64,000 nucleotides of DNA from Colletes latitarsis (Eukaryota > Arthropoda > Insecta > Hymenoptera > Colletidae), in NCBI RefSeq assembly GCF_051014445.1, contig NW_027488366.1, positions 18,990,001-19,054,000 of the forward strand, given 5' to 3'. Position numbers and translations under genes: made by a program. Positions 24,201 through 36,025 of the stretch are shown one piece after another. Position 1 is the first letter of the stretch; each line of letters begins with the position of its first letter. The notes under the pieces were generated by a model, which saw only the letters and a program-made list of their open reading frames with translations, searched no databases and was not told where the DNA came from.

Positions 24201-24430
24201 GGGCAAATCCCAGACCTAACCGAGACATAACCGGCGTTATCCTCTAAAATATTAATCGCAACCGGGTTCAATTGACTGTTTCGGTGTGGAACCTCGTTAC
24301 TACGGGATCCTAACCAGAAAAAAACCCAGGATCTGGCCAACAAATATGCGAAAAACGCGAAAGTATGAGCCAGATGATTGCAAATACCAGAACTAACGCG
24401 GGAATAGCCAGCGTTGTCCTCTAAAATACT
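21262..24430. repeat. Higher-order repeat beta, copy 2 (18-mer)
   Basis: The reference full-length copy, defined from ATTCGGGTCCAG at 21262 to the base before the same motif at 24431, exactly 3169 bp. It contains all beta markers: CCTCACCGAG, TCCTTTAAAAT, GTGCGAGCC, TACGCGATCC, CCTCGTTACTACGGG and AACGCGGGAATAGCC. Its first 1.2 kb is nearly identical to copies 3 and 4, and its second half is nearly identical to copy 1. Confidence 0.9.
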
Positions 24431-26190
24431 ATTCGGGTCCAGCTTTTATTGACTGTTTTAGTGTGGTACCACATTACTACGTGATCCAAACCAGAAAAAG
24501 CCCAGAATCTGGCCAACAAGTATGCGAAAAATGCGAAAGTACGGGCCAGATGAGGGCCAATCCCAGACCTCACCGAGACATAACCAGCGTTGTCCTTTAA
24601 AATACTATTCGGAACTAGCTTCTATTGACTGTTTCAGTGTGGTACCACATTACTACGTGATACAAACCAGAAAAAGCCCAGGATCTGGCCAACAAGTATG
24701 CGAAAAATGCGAAAGTACGAACCAGATGAGGGCAAATCCCAGACCTAACCAAGACATAACCGGCGTTATCCTCTAAAATATTAATCGCAACCAGGTTTAA
24801 TTGACTGTTTCGGTGTGGAACCTCATTACTACGGGATCCAAACCAGAAAAAACCCAGGATCTTCCCAACAAATATGCGAAAAACGCGAAAGTATGAGCCA
24901 GATGATTGCAAATACCAGAACTAAGCCAGACATAGCCAGCGTTATCCTCTAAAATACTATTCGGAACCAGCTTCTATTGACTGCTTCAGTGTGGTACCAC
25001 ATTACTACGTGATACAAACCAGAATAAGGCCAGGATATGGCCAACAAGTATGCGAAAAATGCGCAGGTGCGAGCCAGATGAGGGAAAATCCCGGATCTAA
25101 CCGAGATATAACCGGCGTTATCCTCTAACATATTAATCGAAACCAGGTTTAATTGGCTGTTTCGGTGTGGAACCTCATTACTACGGGATCCAAACCAGAA
25201 AAAACCCAGGATCTTGCCAACAAATATGCGAAAAACGCGAAAGTATGGGCCAGATGATTGCAAATACCAGAACTAACCCAGACATAGCCAGCGTTATCCT
25301 CTAAAATACTATTCGGAACCAGCTTCTATTGACTGTTTCAGTGTGGTACCACATTACTACGTGATCCAAATCAGCAAAAAGCCTAGGATCTGGCCAACAA
25401 GAATGCAAAAATGCGAAACTACGGGCCAGGTGAGGGCAAATCCCAGACCTAAACGAGACATAACCAGCGTTATCCTCTAAAATATTAATCACAACCAGGT
25501 TTAATTGACTGTTTCGGTGTAGTACCGCAATACTACGGGATCCTAACCAGAAAAAACCCAGCATCTGGCCAATAAATATGCGAAACACGCGAAAGTATGG
25601 GCCAGATGATTGCAAATACCAGAACTAACCCAGACATAGCCAGCGTTATCCTCTAAAATACTATTCGGAACCAGCTTCTATTGACTGTTTCAGTGTGGTA
25701 CCACATTACTACGCGATCCAAATCAGCAAATAGCCTAGGATCTGGCCAACAAGAATGCAAAAATGCGAAACTACGGGCCAGGTGAGGGCAAATCCCAGAC
25801 CTAACCGAGACATAACCAGCGTTATCCTCTAAAATATTAATCGCAACCAGGTTTAATTGACTGTTTCGGTGTAGTACCGCATTACTACGTGATACAAACC
25901 AGAAAAAGCCCAGGATCTGGCCAACAAGTATGCGAAAAATGCGAAAGTACGGGCCAGATGAGGGCCAATCCCAGACCTAACCGAGATATAACCGGCGTTA
26001 TCCTCTAACATATTAATCGAAACCAGGTTTAATTGGCTGTTTCGGTGTGGAACGTCATTATTACGGGATCCAAACCAGAAAAAACCCAGCATCTGGCCAA
26101 CAAATATGCGAAAAACGCGAAAGTATGGGCCAGATGATTGCAAATACCAGAACTAACCCAGACATAGCCAGCGTTATCCTCTAAAATACT
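24431..26190. repeat. Higher-order repeat beta, copy 3, shortened (10-mer)
   Basis: This copy is 1760 bp, exactly 10 monomers. It follows copy 2 from 24431 to about 25620, then joins a D-type monomer (GTAGTACCGCATTACTACGTG at 25872) to sequence normally found at 22915-23160, with the switch at about 25893-25930. A second switch at about 26165-26190 leads straight into the next unit. It looks like a deletion derivative produced by unequal exchange between aligned monomers. Confidence 0.87.
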
Positions 26191-27399
26191 ATTCGGGTCC
26201 AGCTTTTATTGACTGTTTTAGTGTGGTACCACATTACTACGTGATCCAAACCAGAAAAAGCCCAGAATCTGGCCAACAAGTATGCGAAAAATGCGAAAGT
26301 ACGGGCCAGATGAGGGCCAATCCCAGACCTCACCGAGACATAACCAGCGTTGTCCTTTAAAATACTATTCGGAACTAGCTTCTATTGACTGTTTCAGTGT
26401 GGTACCACATTACTACGTGATTCAAACCAGAAAAAGCCCAGGATCTGGCCAACAAGTATGCGAAAAATGCGAAAGTACGAACCAGATGAGGGCAAATCCC
26501 AGACCTAACCAAGACATAACCGGCGTTATCCTCTAAAATATTAATCGCAACCAGGTTTAATTGACTGTTTCGGTGTGGAACCTCATTACTACGGGATCCA
26601 AACCAGAAAAAACCCAGGATCTTCCCAACAAATATGCGAAAAACGCGAAAGTATGAGCCAGATGATTGCAAATACCAGAACTAAGCCAGACATAGCCAGC
26701 GTTATCCTCTAAAATACTATTCGGAACCAGCTTCTATTGACTGCTTCAGTGTGGTACCACATTACTACGTGATACAAACCAGAATAAGGCCAGGATATGG
26801 CCAACAAGTATGCGAAAAATGCGCAGGTGCGAGCCAGATGAGGGAAAATCCCGGATCTAACCGAGATATAACCGGCGTTATCCTCTAACATATTAATCGA
26901 AACCAGGTTTAATTGGCTGTTTCGGTGTGGAACCTCATTACTACGGGATCCAAACCAGAAAAAACCCAGGATCTTGCCAACAAATATGCGAAAAACGCGA
27001 AAGTATGGGCCAGATGATTGCAAATACCAGAACTAACCCAGACATAGCCAGCGTTATCCTCTAAAATACTATTCGGAACCAGCTTCTATTGACTGTTTCA
27101 GTGTGGTACCACATTACTACGTGATCCAAATCAGCAAAAAGCCTAGGATCTGGCCAACAAGAATGCAAAAATGCGAAACTACGGGCCAGGTGAGGGCAAA
27201 TCCCAGACCTAAACGAGACATAACCAGCGTTATCCTCTAAAATATTAATCACAACCAGGTTTAATTGACTGTTTCGGTGTAGTACCGCAATACTACGGGA
27301 TCCTAACCAGAAAAAACCCAGCATCTGGCCAATAAATATGCGAAACACGCGAAAGTATGGGCCAGATGATTGCAAATACCAGAACTAACCCAGACATAG

Positions 27400-27575
27400 C
27401 CAGCGTTATCCTCTAAAACACTAATCGGAACCAGCTTTTATTGACCGTTTCAGTGAGGTACCTCATTACTACGTGGTCCAAACCAGAAAAAACCCAGGAT
27501 CTGGCCAACAAGTATGCGAAAAATGCGAAAGTACAGGCCAGATGAGGGCCAATCCCAGACCTAACCGTGACATAA
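27400..27575. repeat. Monomer class C (GAGGTACCTC variant)
   Basis: Diagnostic features are AACACTAATCGGAACCAGC, TTTTATTGACCGTTTCAG, and TGAGGTACCTCATTACTACGTGG. The central dyad is intact but its arms differ from class A on both sides, so the substitutions compensate each other. Class C usually follows a B monomer and precedes an A monomer, which breaks the simple A-B alternation. Other copies lie near 2940, 6290, 17910, 32700, 34280, 46420 and 59640. Confidence 0.88.
27454..27465. other. Central palindrome, class C form
   Basis: TGAGGTACCTCA is a perfect 12-bp palindrome at the same monomer position as TGTGGTACCACA. The two forms differ by T to A in the left arm and A to T in the right arm, so symmetry is kept. 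The intermediate with one change only is not common among the class A and C monomers that I read. Confidence 0.92.
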
Positions 27576-27927
27576 CCAGCGTTGTCCTCTAAAATACTAT
27601 TCGGAACTAGCTTCCATTGACTGTTTCAGTGTGGTACCACATTACTACGTGATCCAAACCAGAAAAAGCCCAGGATCTGGCCAACAAGTATGCGAAAAAT
27701 GCGAAAGTACGGGCCAGATGAGGGCCAATCCCAGACCTAACCGAGATATAACCGGCGTTATCCTCTAACATATTAATCGAAACCAGGTTTAATTGGCTGT
27801 TTCGGTGTGGAACGTCATTATTACGGGATCCAAACCAGAAAAAACCCAGCATCTGGCCAACAAATATGCGAAAAACGCGAAAGTATGGGCCAGATGATTG
27901 CAAATACCAGAACTAACCCAGACATAG

Positions 27928-28103
27928 CCAGCGTTATCCTCTAAAATACTATTCGGAACCAGCTTCTATTGACTGTTTCAGTGTGGTACCACATAACTAC
28001 GTGATCCAAATCAGCAAAAAGCCTAGGATCTGGCCAACAAGAATGCAAAAATGCGAAAGTACGGGCCAGATGAGGGCAAATCCCAGACCTAACCGAGACA
28101 TAA
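27928..28103. repeat. Monomer class A2 (CCTAGG variant)
   Basis: This is a class A relative with CACATAACTACGTGATCC, then AAATCAGCAAAAAGCCTAGG in place of the AACCAGAAAAAGCCCAGG of class A, and AAGAATGCAAAAATGCG in the GCGAAA region. It keeps the intact 12-bp palindrome. It occurs many times, for example near 1930, 4040, 16550, 18660, 23240, 31850 and 49650, usually followed by a class B monomer whose junction reads GATCCTAACCAG. The recurring pair behaves as a sub-type of the dimer. Confidence 0.88.
27982..27993. other. Central palindrome, class A form
   Basis: TGTGGTACCACA is a perfect 12-bp palindrome with GGTACC at its centre. It is present in most A and A2 monomers at about position 55-66 of the monomer in the phase used here. 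It is broken in class B (TGTGGAACCTCA) and weakened in TGTAGTACCACA and TGTGGTCCCACA forms, the latter keeping 5-bp arms. Confidence 0.93.
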
Positions 28104-29183
28104 CCGGCTTTATCCTCTAAAATATTAATCGCAACCAGGTTTAATTGACTGTTTCGGTGTCGAACCTCATTACTACGGGATCCTAACCAGAAAAAACCCA
28201 GGATCTGGCCAATAAATATGCGAAAAACGCGAAAGTATGGGCCAGATGATTGCAAATACCAGAACTAACCCAGACATAGCCAGCGTTATCCTCTAAAATA
28301 CTATTCGGAACCAGCTCCTATTGACTGTTTCAGTGTGGTACCACATTACTACGTGATCCAAATCAGCAAAAAGCCTAGGATCTGGCCAACAAGAATGCAA
28401 AAATGCGAAAGTACGGGCCAGGTGAGGGCAAATCCCAGACCTAAACGAGACATAACCAGCGTTATCCTCTAAAATATTAATCGCAACCAGGTTTAATTGA
28501 CTGTTTCGGTGTAGTACCGTATTACTACGGGATCCTAACCAGAAAAAACCCAGCATCTGGCCAATAAATATGCGAAAAACGCGAAAGTATGGGCCAGATG
28601 ATTCCAAATACCAGAACTAACCCAGACATAGCCAGCGTTATCCTCTAAAATACTATTCGGAACCAGCTTCTATTGACTGTTTCAGTGTGGTACCACATTA
28701 CTACGCGATCCAAATCAGCAAAAAGCCTAGGATCTGGCCAACAAGAATGCAAAAATGCGAAACTACGGGCCAGGTGAGGGCAAATCCCAGACCTAACCGA
28801 GACATAACCAGCGTTATCCTCTAAAATATTAATCGCAACCAGGTTTAATTGACTGTTTCGGTGTAGTACCGCATTACTACGTGATACAAACCAGAAAAAG
28901 GCCAGGATCTTGCCAATAAGTATGCGAAAATTGCGAAAGTACGAGCCAGATGAGGGCAAATCCCAGACCTAACCGAGACATAACCGGCGTTATCCTCTAA
29001 AATATTAATCGCAACCGGGTTCAATTGACTGTTTCGGTGTGGAACCTCGTTACTACGGGATCCTAACCAGAAAAAAACCCAGGATCTGGCCAACAAATAT
29101 GCGAAAAACGCGAAAGTATGAGCCAGATGATTGCAAATACCAGAACTAACGCGGGAATAGCCAGCGTTGTCCTCTAAAATACT

Positions 29184-30922
29184 ATTCGGGTCCAGCTTTT
29201 ATTGACTGTTTCAGTGTAGTACCACATTACTACGTGATCCTAACAATAGAAAAACACAGGATCTGGCCATTCAAGTATGCGAAAAATGCGAAAGTACGAG
29301 CCAGATGAGGGCAAATCCCAGAACTAACCGAGACATAACCAGCGTTATCCTCTAAAATATTAATCGCAACCAGGTTTAATTGACTGTTTCAGTGTGGTCC
29401 CACATTACTACTTGGTCCAAGCCAGAACAAGGCCAGGATCTGGCCAACAAGTATGCGAGAAATGCGAAGGTACGAGCCAGATGAGGGCAAATCCCAGACC
29501 TAACCGAGGTATAACCGGCAATATCCTCTAAAATATTAATCGAAACTAGGTTTAATTGACTGTTTCGGTGTGGAACGTCATTATTACGTGATCCAAACCA
29601 GAAAAAACCCAGCATCTGGCCAACAAGTATGCGAGAAATGCGAAAGTACGAGCCAGATGATTGCAAATACCAGAACTAACCCAGACATAACCAGCGTTAT
29701 CCTCTAAAACACTAATCGGAACCAGCTTCTATTGACTGTTTCAGTGTAGTACCACATTAGTACGTGATACAAACCAGAAAAAGGCGAGGATCTGGCCAAC
29801 AAGTATGCGAGAAATGCGAAGGTACGAGCCAGATGAGGGCAAGTCCCAGACCTAACCGAGATATAACCGGCAATATCCTCTAAAATATTAATCGAAACTA
29901 GGTTTAATTGACTGTTTCGGTGTGGAACGTCACTATTACGTGATCCAAACCAGAAAAAACCCAGCATCTGGCCAACAAGTATGCGAGAAATGCGAAAGTA
30001 CGAGCCAGATGATTGCAAATACCAGAACTAACCCAGACATAACCAGCGTTATCCTCTAAAACACTAATCGGAACCAGCTTCTATTGACTGTTTCAGTGTA
30101 GTACCACATTACTACGTGATACAAACCAGAAAAAGGCCAGGATCTGGCCAACAAGTATGCGAGAAATGCGAAAGTACGAACCAGATGAGGGCAAATCCCA
30201 GACCTAACCGAGACAAAGCCGGCGTTATCCTCTAAAATATTAATCGCAACCAGGTTTAATTGACTGTTCAGGTGTGGAACCTCATTACTACGGGATCCAA
30301 ACCAGAAAAAACCCAGCATCTGGCAAACAAGTATGCGAAAAAAGCGAAAGTATGAGCCAGATGATTGTGAATACCAGAACTAACCCAGACATAACCAGCG
30401 TTATCCTCTAAAACACTAATCGGAACCAGCTTTTATTGACCGTTTCAGTGAGGTACCTCATTACTACGTGGTCCAAACCAGAAAAAACCCAGCATCTGGC
30501 CAACAAGTATGCGAAAAATGCGAAAGTACGAGCCAGATGAGGGCAAATCCCAGACCTAACCAAGACATAACCGGCGTTATCCTCTAAAATATTAATCGCA
30601 ACCAGGTTTAATTGACTGTTTCGGTGTGGAACCTCATTACTACGGGATCCAAACCAGAAAAAACCCAGGATCTTCCCAACAAATATGCGAAAAACGCGAA
30701 AGTATGAGCCAGATGATTGCAAATACCAGAACTAACCCAGACATAGCCAGCGTTATCCTCTAAAATACTATTCGGAACCAGCTTCTATTGACTGTTTCGG
30801 TGTGGTACCACATAACTACGTGATCCAAATCAGCAAAAAGCCTAGGATCTGGCCAACAAGAATGCAAAAATGCGAAAGTACGGGCCAGATGAGGGCAAAT
30901 CCCAGACCTAACCGAGACATAA
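29184..30922. repeat. Transition between beta and gamma
   Basis: This begins with a monomer carrying the rare TAACAATAG motif at 29241 and a CCATTCAAG spacer, typical of repeat delta. It then carries B', A and C monomers that closely resemble 5620-6340 at offset 24127, including GACAAAGCCGG near 30211 and GATTGTGAATACC near 30363. The last part joins gamma at about 30923. It is a patchwork of segments that have relatives in distant parts of the window. Confidence 0.78.
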
Positions 30923-32385
30923 CCAGCGTTATCCTCTAAAATATTAATCGCAACCAGGTTTAATTGACTGTTTCGGTGTAGTACCGCATTACTACGGGAT
31001 ACAAACCAGAAAAAGGCCAGGATCTGGCCAACAAGTATGCGAAAAATGCGAAAGTACGGGCCAGATGAGGGCCAATCCCAGACCTAACCGAGACATAACC
31101 AGCGTTGTCCTCTAAAATACTATTCGGAACTAGCTTCTATTGACTGTTTCAGTGTGGTACCACATTACTACGTGATACAAACCAGAAAAAGCCCAGGATC
31201 TGGCCAACAAGTATGCGAAAAATGCGAAAGTACGAGCCAGATGAGGGCAAATCCCGGATCTAACCTAGATATAACCGGCGTTATCCTCTAACATATTAAT
31301 CGAAACCAGGTTTAATTGGCTGTTTCGGTGTGGAACGTCATTATTACGGGATCCAAACCAGAAAAAACCCAGCATCTGGCCAACAAATATGCGAAAAACG
31401 CGAAAGTATGGGCCAGATGATTGCAAATACCAGAACTAACCCAGACATAGCCAGCGTTATCCTCTAAAATACTATTCGGAACCATCTTCTATTGACTGTT
31501 TCAGTGTGGTACCACATAACTACGTGATCCAAATCAGCAAAAAGCCTAGGATCTGGCCAACAAGAATGCAAAAATGCGAAAGTACGGGCCAGATGAGGGC
31601 AAATCCCAGACCTAACCGAGATATAACCGGCGTTATCCTCTAAAATATTAATCGCAACCAGGTTTAATTGACTGTTTCGGTGTGGAACCTCATTACTACG
31701 GGATCCAAACCAGAAAAAACCCAGGATCTTCCCAACAAATATGCGAAAAACGCGAAAGTATGAGCCAGATGATTGCAAATACCAGAACTAACCCAGACAT
31801 AACCAGCGTTATCCTCTAAAATACTATTCGGAACCAGCTTCTATTGACTGTTTCAGTGTGGTACCACATAACTACGTGATCCAAATCAGCAAAAAGCCTA
31901 GGATCTGGCCAACAAGAATGCAAAAATGCGAAAGTACGGGCCAGATGAGGGCAAATCCCAGACCTAACCGAGACATAACCGGCGTTATCCTCTAAAATAT
32001 TAATCGCAACCAGGTTTAATTGACTGTTTCGGTGTGGAACCTCATTACTACGGGATCCTAACCAGAAAAAACCCAGGATCTGGCCAATAAATATGCGAAA
32101 AACGCGAAAGTATGGGCCAGATGATTGCAAATACCAGAACTAACCCAGACATAGCCAGCGTTATCCTCTAAAATACTATTCGGAACCAGATTCTATTGAC
32201 TGTTTCAGTGTGGTACCACATTACTACGCGATCCAAATCAGCAAAAAGCCTAGGATCTGGCCAACAAGAATGCAAAAATGCGAAACTACGGGCCAGGTGA
32301 GGGCAAATCCCAGACCTAACCGAGACATAACCAGCGTTATCCTCTAAAATATTAATCGCAACCAGGTTTAATTGACTGTTTCGGT

Positions 32386-32403
32386 GTAGTACCGCATTAC
32401 TAC
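32386..32403. other. Inverted repeat in class D
   Basis: GTAGTA and TACTAC are 6-bp arms around the 6-bp spacer CCGCAT. The same arms flank CCACAT in monomers with GTGTAGTACCACATTACTAC, for example near 330 and 32400-type copies. It replaces the 12-bp palindrome with a hairpin-capable dyad covering the same part of the monomer. Confidence 0.85.
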
Positions 32404-32422
32404 GTGATACAAACCAGAAAAA

Positions 32423-32437
32423 GGCCAGGATCTGGCC
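32423..32437. other. Second dyad, GGCCAGGATCTGGCC
   Basis: GGCCAG and CTGGCC are 6-bp arms around GAT. This dyad lies about 30 bp downstream of the central one. Most monomers have GCCCAGGATCTGGCC or ACCCAGGATCTGGCC, in which only CCAG and CTGG still pair. Perfect forms occur in monomers with AGAAAAAGGCCAGG. Confidence 0.85.
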
Positions 32438-35400
32438 AACAAGTATGCGAGAAATGCGAAAGTACGAACCAGATGAGGGCAAATCCCAGACCTAACCGAG
32501 ACAAAACCGGCGTTATCCTCTAAAATATTAATCGCAACCAGGTTTAATTGACTGTTCAGGTGTGGAACCTCATTACTACGGGATCCAAACCAGAAAAAAC
32601 CCAGCATCTGGCAAACAAGTATGCGAAAAAAGCGAAAGTATGAGCCAGATGATTGCGAATACCAGAACTAACCCAGACATAACCAGCGTTATCCTCTAAA
32701 ACACTAATCGGAACCAGCTTTTATTGACCGTTTCAGTGAGGTACCTCATTACTACGTGGTCCAAACCAGAAAAAACCCAGGATCTGGCCAACAAGTATGC
32801 GAAAAATGCGAAAGTACGGGCCAGATGAGGGCCAATCCCAGACCTAACCGAGACATAACCAGCGTTATCCTCTAAAATATTAATCGCAACCAGGTTTAAT
32901 TGACTGTTTCGGTGTAGTACCGCATTACTACGTGATACAAACCAGAAAAAGGCCAGGATCTGGCCAACAAGTATGCGAGAAATGCAAAAGTACGAACCAG
33001 ATGAGGGCAAATCCCAGACCTAACCGAGACAAAACCGGCGTTATCCTCTAAAATATTAATCGCAACCAGGTTTAATTGACTGTTCAGGTGTGGAACCTCA
33101 TTACTACGGGATCCAAACCAGAAAAAACCCAGCATCTGGCATACAAGTATGCGAAAAAAGCGAAAGTATGAGCCAGATGATTGCGAATACCAGAACTAAC
33201 CCAGACGTAACCAGCGTTATCCTCTAAAACACTAATCGGAACCAGCTTTTATTGACCGTTTCAGTGAGGTACCTCATTACTACGTGGTCCAAACCAGAAA
33301 AAACCCAGGATCTGGCCAACAAGTATGCGAAAAATGCGAAAGTACGGGCCAGATGAGGGCCAATCCCAGACCTAACCGAGACATAACCAGCGTTGTCCTC
33401 TAAAATACTATTCGGAACTAGCTTCTATTGACTGTTTCACTGTGGTACCACATTACTACGTGATCCAAACCAGAAAAAGCCCAGGATCTGGCCAACAAGT
33501 ATGCGAAAAATGCGAAAGTACGGGCCAGATGAGGGCCAATCCCAGACCTAACCGAGACATAACCAGCGTTGTCCTCTAAAATACTATTCGGAACTAGCTT
33601 CTATTGACTGTTTCAGTGTGGTACCACATTACTACGTGATACAAACCAGAAAAAGCCCAGGGTCTGGCCGACAAGTATGCGAAAAATGCGAAAGTACGAG
33701 CCAGATGAGGGCAAATCCCGGATCTAACCGAGATATAACCGGCGTTATCCTCTAACATATTAATCGAAACCAGGTTTAATTGGCTGTTTCGGTGTGGAAC
33801 GTCATTATTACGGGATCCAAACCAGAAAAAACCCAGCATCTGGCCAACAAATATGCGAAAAACGCGAAAGTATGGGCCAGATGATTGCAAATACCAGAAC
33901 TAACCCAGACATAGCCAGCGTTATCCTCTAAAATACTATTCGGAACCAGCTTCTATTGACTGTTTCAGTGTGGTACCACATAACTACGTGATCCAAATCA
34001 GCAAAAAGCCTAGGATCTGGCCAACAAGAATGCAAAAATGCGAAAGTACGGGCCAGATGAGGGCAAATCCCAGACCTAACCGAGATATAACCGGCGTTAT
34101 CCTCTAAAATATTAATCGCAACCAGGTTTAATTGACTGTTTCGGTGTGGAACCTCATTACTACGGGATCCTAACCAGAAAAAACCCAGGATCTGGCCAAT
34201 AGATATGCGAAAAACGCGAAAGTATGGGCCAGATGATTGCAAATACCAGAACTAACCCAGACATAACCAGCGTTATCCTCTAAAACACTAATTGGAACCA
34301 GCTTTTATTGACCATTTCAGTGAGGTACCTCATTACTACGTGGTCCAAACCAGAAAAAACCCAGTATCTGGCCAACAAGTATGCGAAAAATGCGAAAGTA
34401 CGGGCCAGATGAGGGCCAATCCCAGACCTAACCGAGACATAACCAGCGTTGTCCTCTAAAATACTATTCGGAACTAGCTTCTATTGACTGTTTCAGTGTG
34501 GTACCACATTACTACGTGATCCAAATCAGCAAGAAGCCTAGGATCTGGCCAACAAGAATGCAAAAATGCGAAACTACGGGCCAGGTGAGGGCAAATCCCA
34601 GACCTAACCGAGACATAACCAGCGTTATCCTCTAAAATATTAATCGCAACCAGGTTTAATTGACTGTTTCGGTGTAGTACCGCATTACTACGGGATCCTA
34701 ACCAGAAAAAACCCAGCATCTGGCAAACAAGTATGCGAAAAAAGCGAAAGTATGAGCCAGATGATTGTGAATACCAGAACTAACCCAGACATAACCAGCG
34801 TTATCCTCTAAAACACTAATCGGAACCAGCTTTTATTGACCGTTTCAGTGAGGTACCTCATTACTACGTGGTCCAAACCAGAAAAAACCCAGGATCTGGC
34901 CAACAAGTATGCGAAAAATGCGAAAGTACGGGCCAGATGAGGGCCAATCCCAGACCTAACCGAGACATAACCAGCGTTGTCCTCTAAAATACTATTCGGA
35001 ACTAGCTTCTATTGACTGTTTCAGTGTGGTTCCACATAACTACGTGATCCAAATCAGCAAAAAGCCTAGGATCGTGCCAACAAGAATGCAAAAATGCGAA
35101 ACTACGGGCCAGGTGAGGGCAAATCCCAGACCTAACCGAGACATAACCAACGTTATCCTCTAAAATATTAATCGCAACCAGGTTTAATTGACTGTTTCGG
35201 TGTAGTACCGCATTACTACGGGATCCTAACCAGAAAAAACCCAGCATCTGGCAAACAAGTATGCGAAAAAAGCGAAAGAATGAGCCAGATGATTGCGAAT
35301 ATCAGAACTAACCCAGACATAACCAGCGTTATCCTCTAAAACACTAATCGGAACCAGCTTTTATTGACCGTTTCAGTGAGGTACCTCATTACTACGTGGT

Positions 35401-36025
35401 CCAAACCAGAAAAAGCCTAGGGTCTGGCCAACAAGTATGCGAAAAATGCGAAAGTACGGGCCAGATGAGGGCCAATCCCAGACCTAACCGAGACATAACC
35501 AGCGTTGTCCTCTAAAATACTATTCGGAACTAGCTTCTATTGACTGTTTCAGTGTGGCACCACATTACTACGTGATCCAAACCAGAAATGCCCAGGATCT
35601 GGCCAACAAGTATGCGAAAAATGCGAAAGTACGGGCCAGATGAGGGCCAATCCCAGACCTAACCGAGACATAACCAGCGTTGTCCTCTAAAATACTATTC
35701 GGAACTAGCTTCTATTGACTGTTTCAGTGTGGTACCACATTACTACGTGATACAAACCAGAAAAAGCCCAGGATCTGGCCAACAAGTATGCGAAAAATGC
35801 GAAAGTACGAGCCAGATGAGGGCAAATCCCAGACCTAACCAAGACATAACCGGCGTTATCCTCTAAAATATTAATCACAACCAGGTTTAATTGACTGTTT
35901 CGGTGTGGAACCTCATTACTACGGGATCCAAACCAGAAAAAACCCAGGATCTTCCCAACAAATATGCGAAAAACGCGAAAGTATGAGCCAGATGATTGCA
36001 AATACCAGAACTAACCCAGACATAG

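Larger units (their letters stand above)
26191..29183. repeat. Higher-order repeat beta, copy 4 (17-mer)
   Basis: This copy is 2993 bp (17 monomers plus one base), from ATTCGGGTCC at 26191 to the same motif at 29184. It matches copy 3 for about 1.2 kb, then a C monomer at 27400, then follows copy 2 from 22709 on at offset 4753. Compared with copy 2 it lacks one monomer. The C monomer at 27400 corresponds to the one near 19320 in copy 1 and is not in copy 2, so copies 1 and 4 share an older order. Confidence 0.87.
32331..32506. repeat. Monomer class D (GTAGTACCGC variant)
   Basis: This monomer has the 5' part of class B (ATTAATCGCAACCAGG and TTTCGGTG), then GTAGTACCGCATTACTACGTG, an A-rich run with GGCCAGGATCTGGCC, and GAGAAATGCGAAAG. 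It looks like a hybrid of a B-type 5' part and an A-type 3' part. Similar hybrids occur near 20940, 24110, 25870, 28860, 32920 and in the gamma copies. GTAGTACCGCATTACTACGGG forms, with GATCCTAACC following, are a related branch. Confidence 0.82.

Noticed and set aside
29184..30922. Transposon insertion at the beta-gamma transition
   Set aside because: The unfamiliar TAACAATAG and CCATTCAAG bases are a variant monomer of normal length plus about 2 bp. Phase is kept and there are no terminal repeats or target-site duplications.
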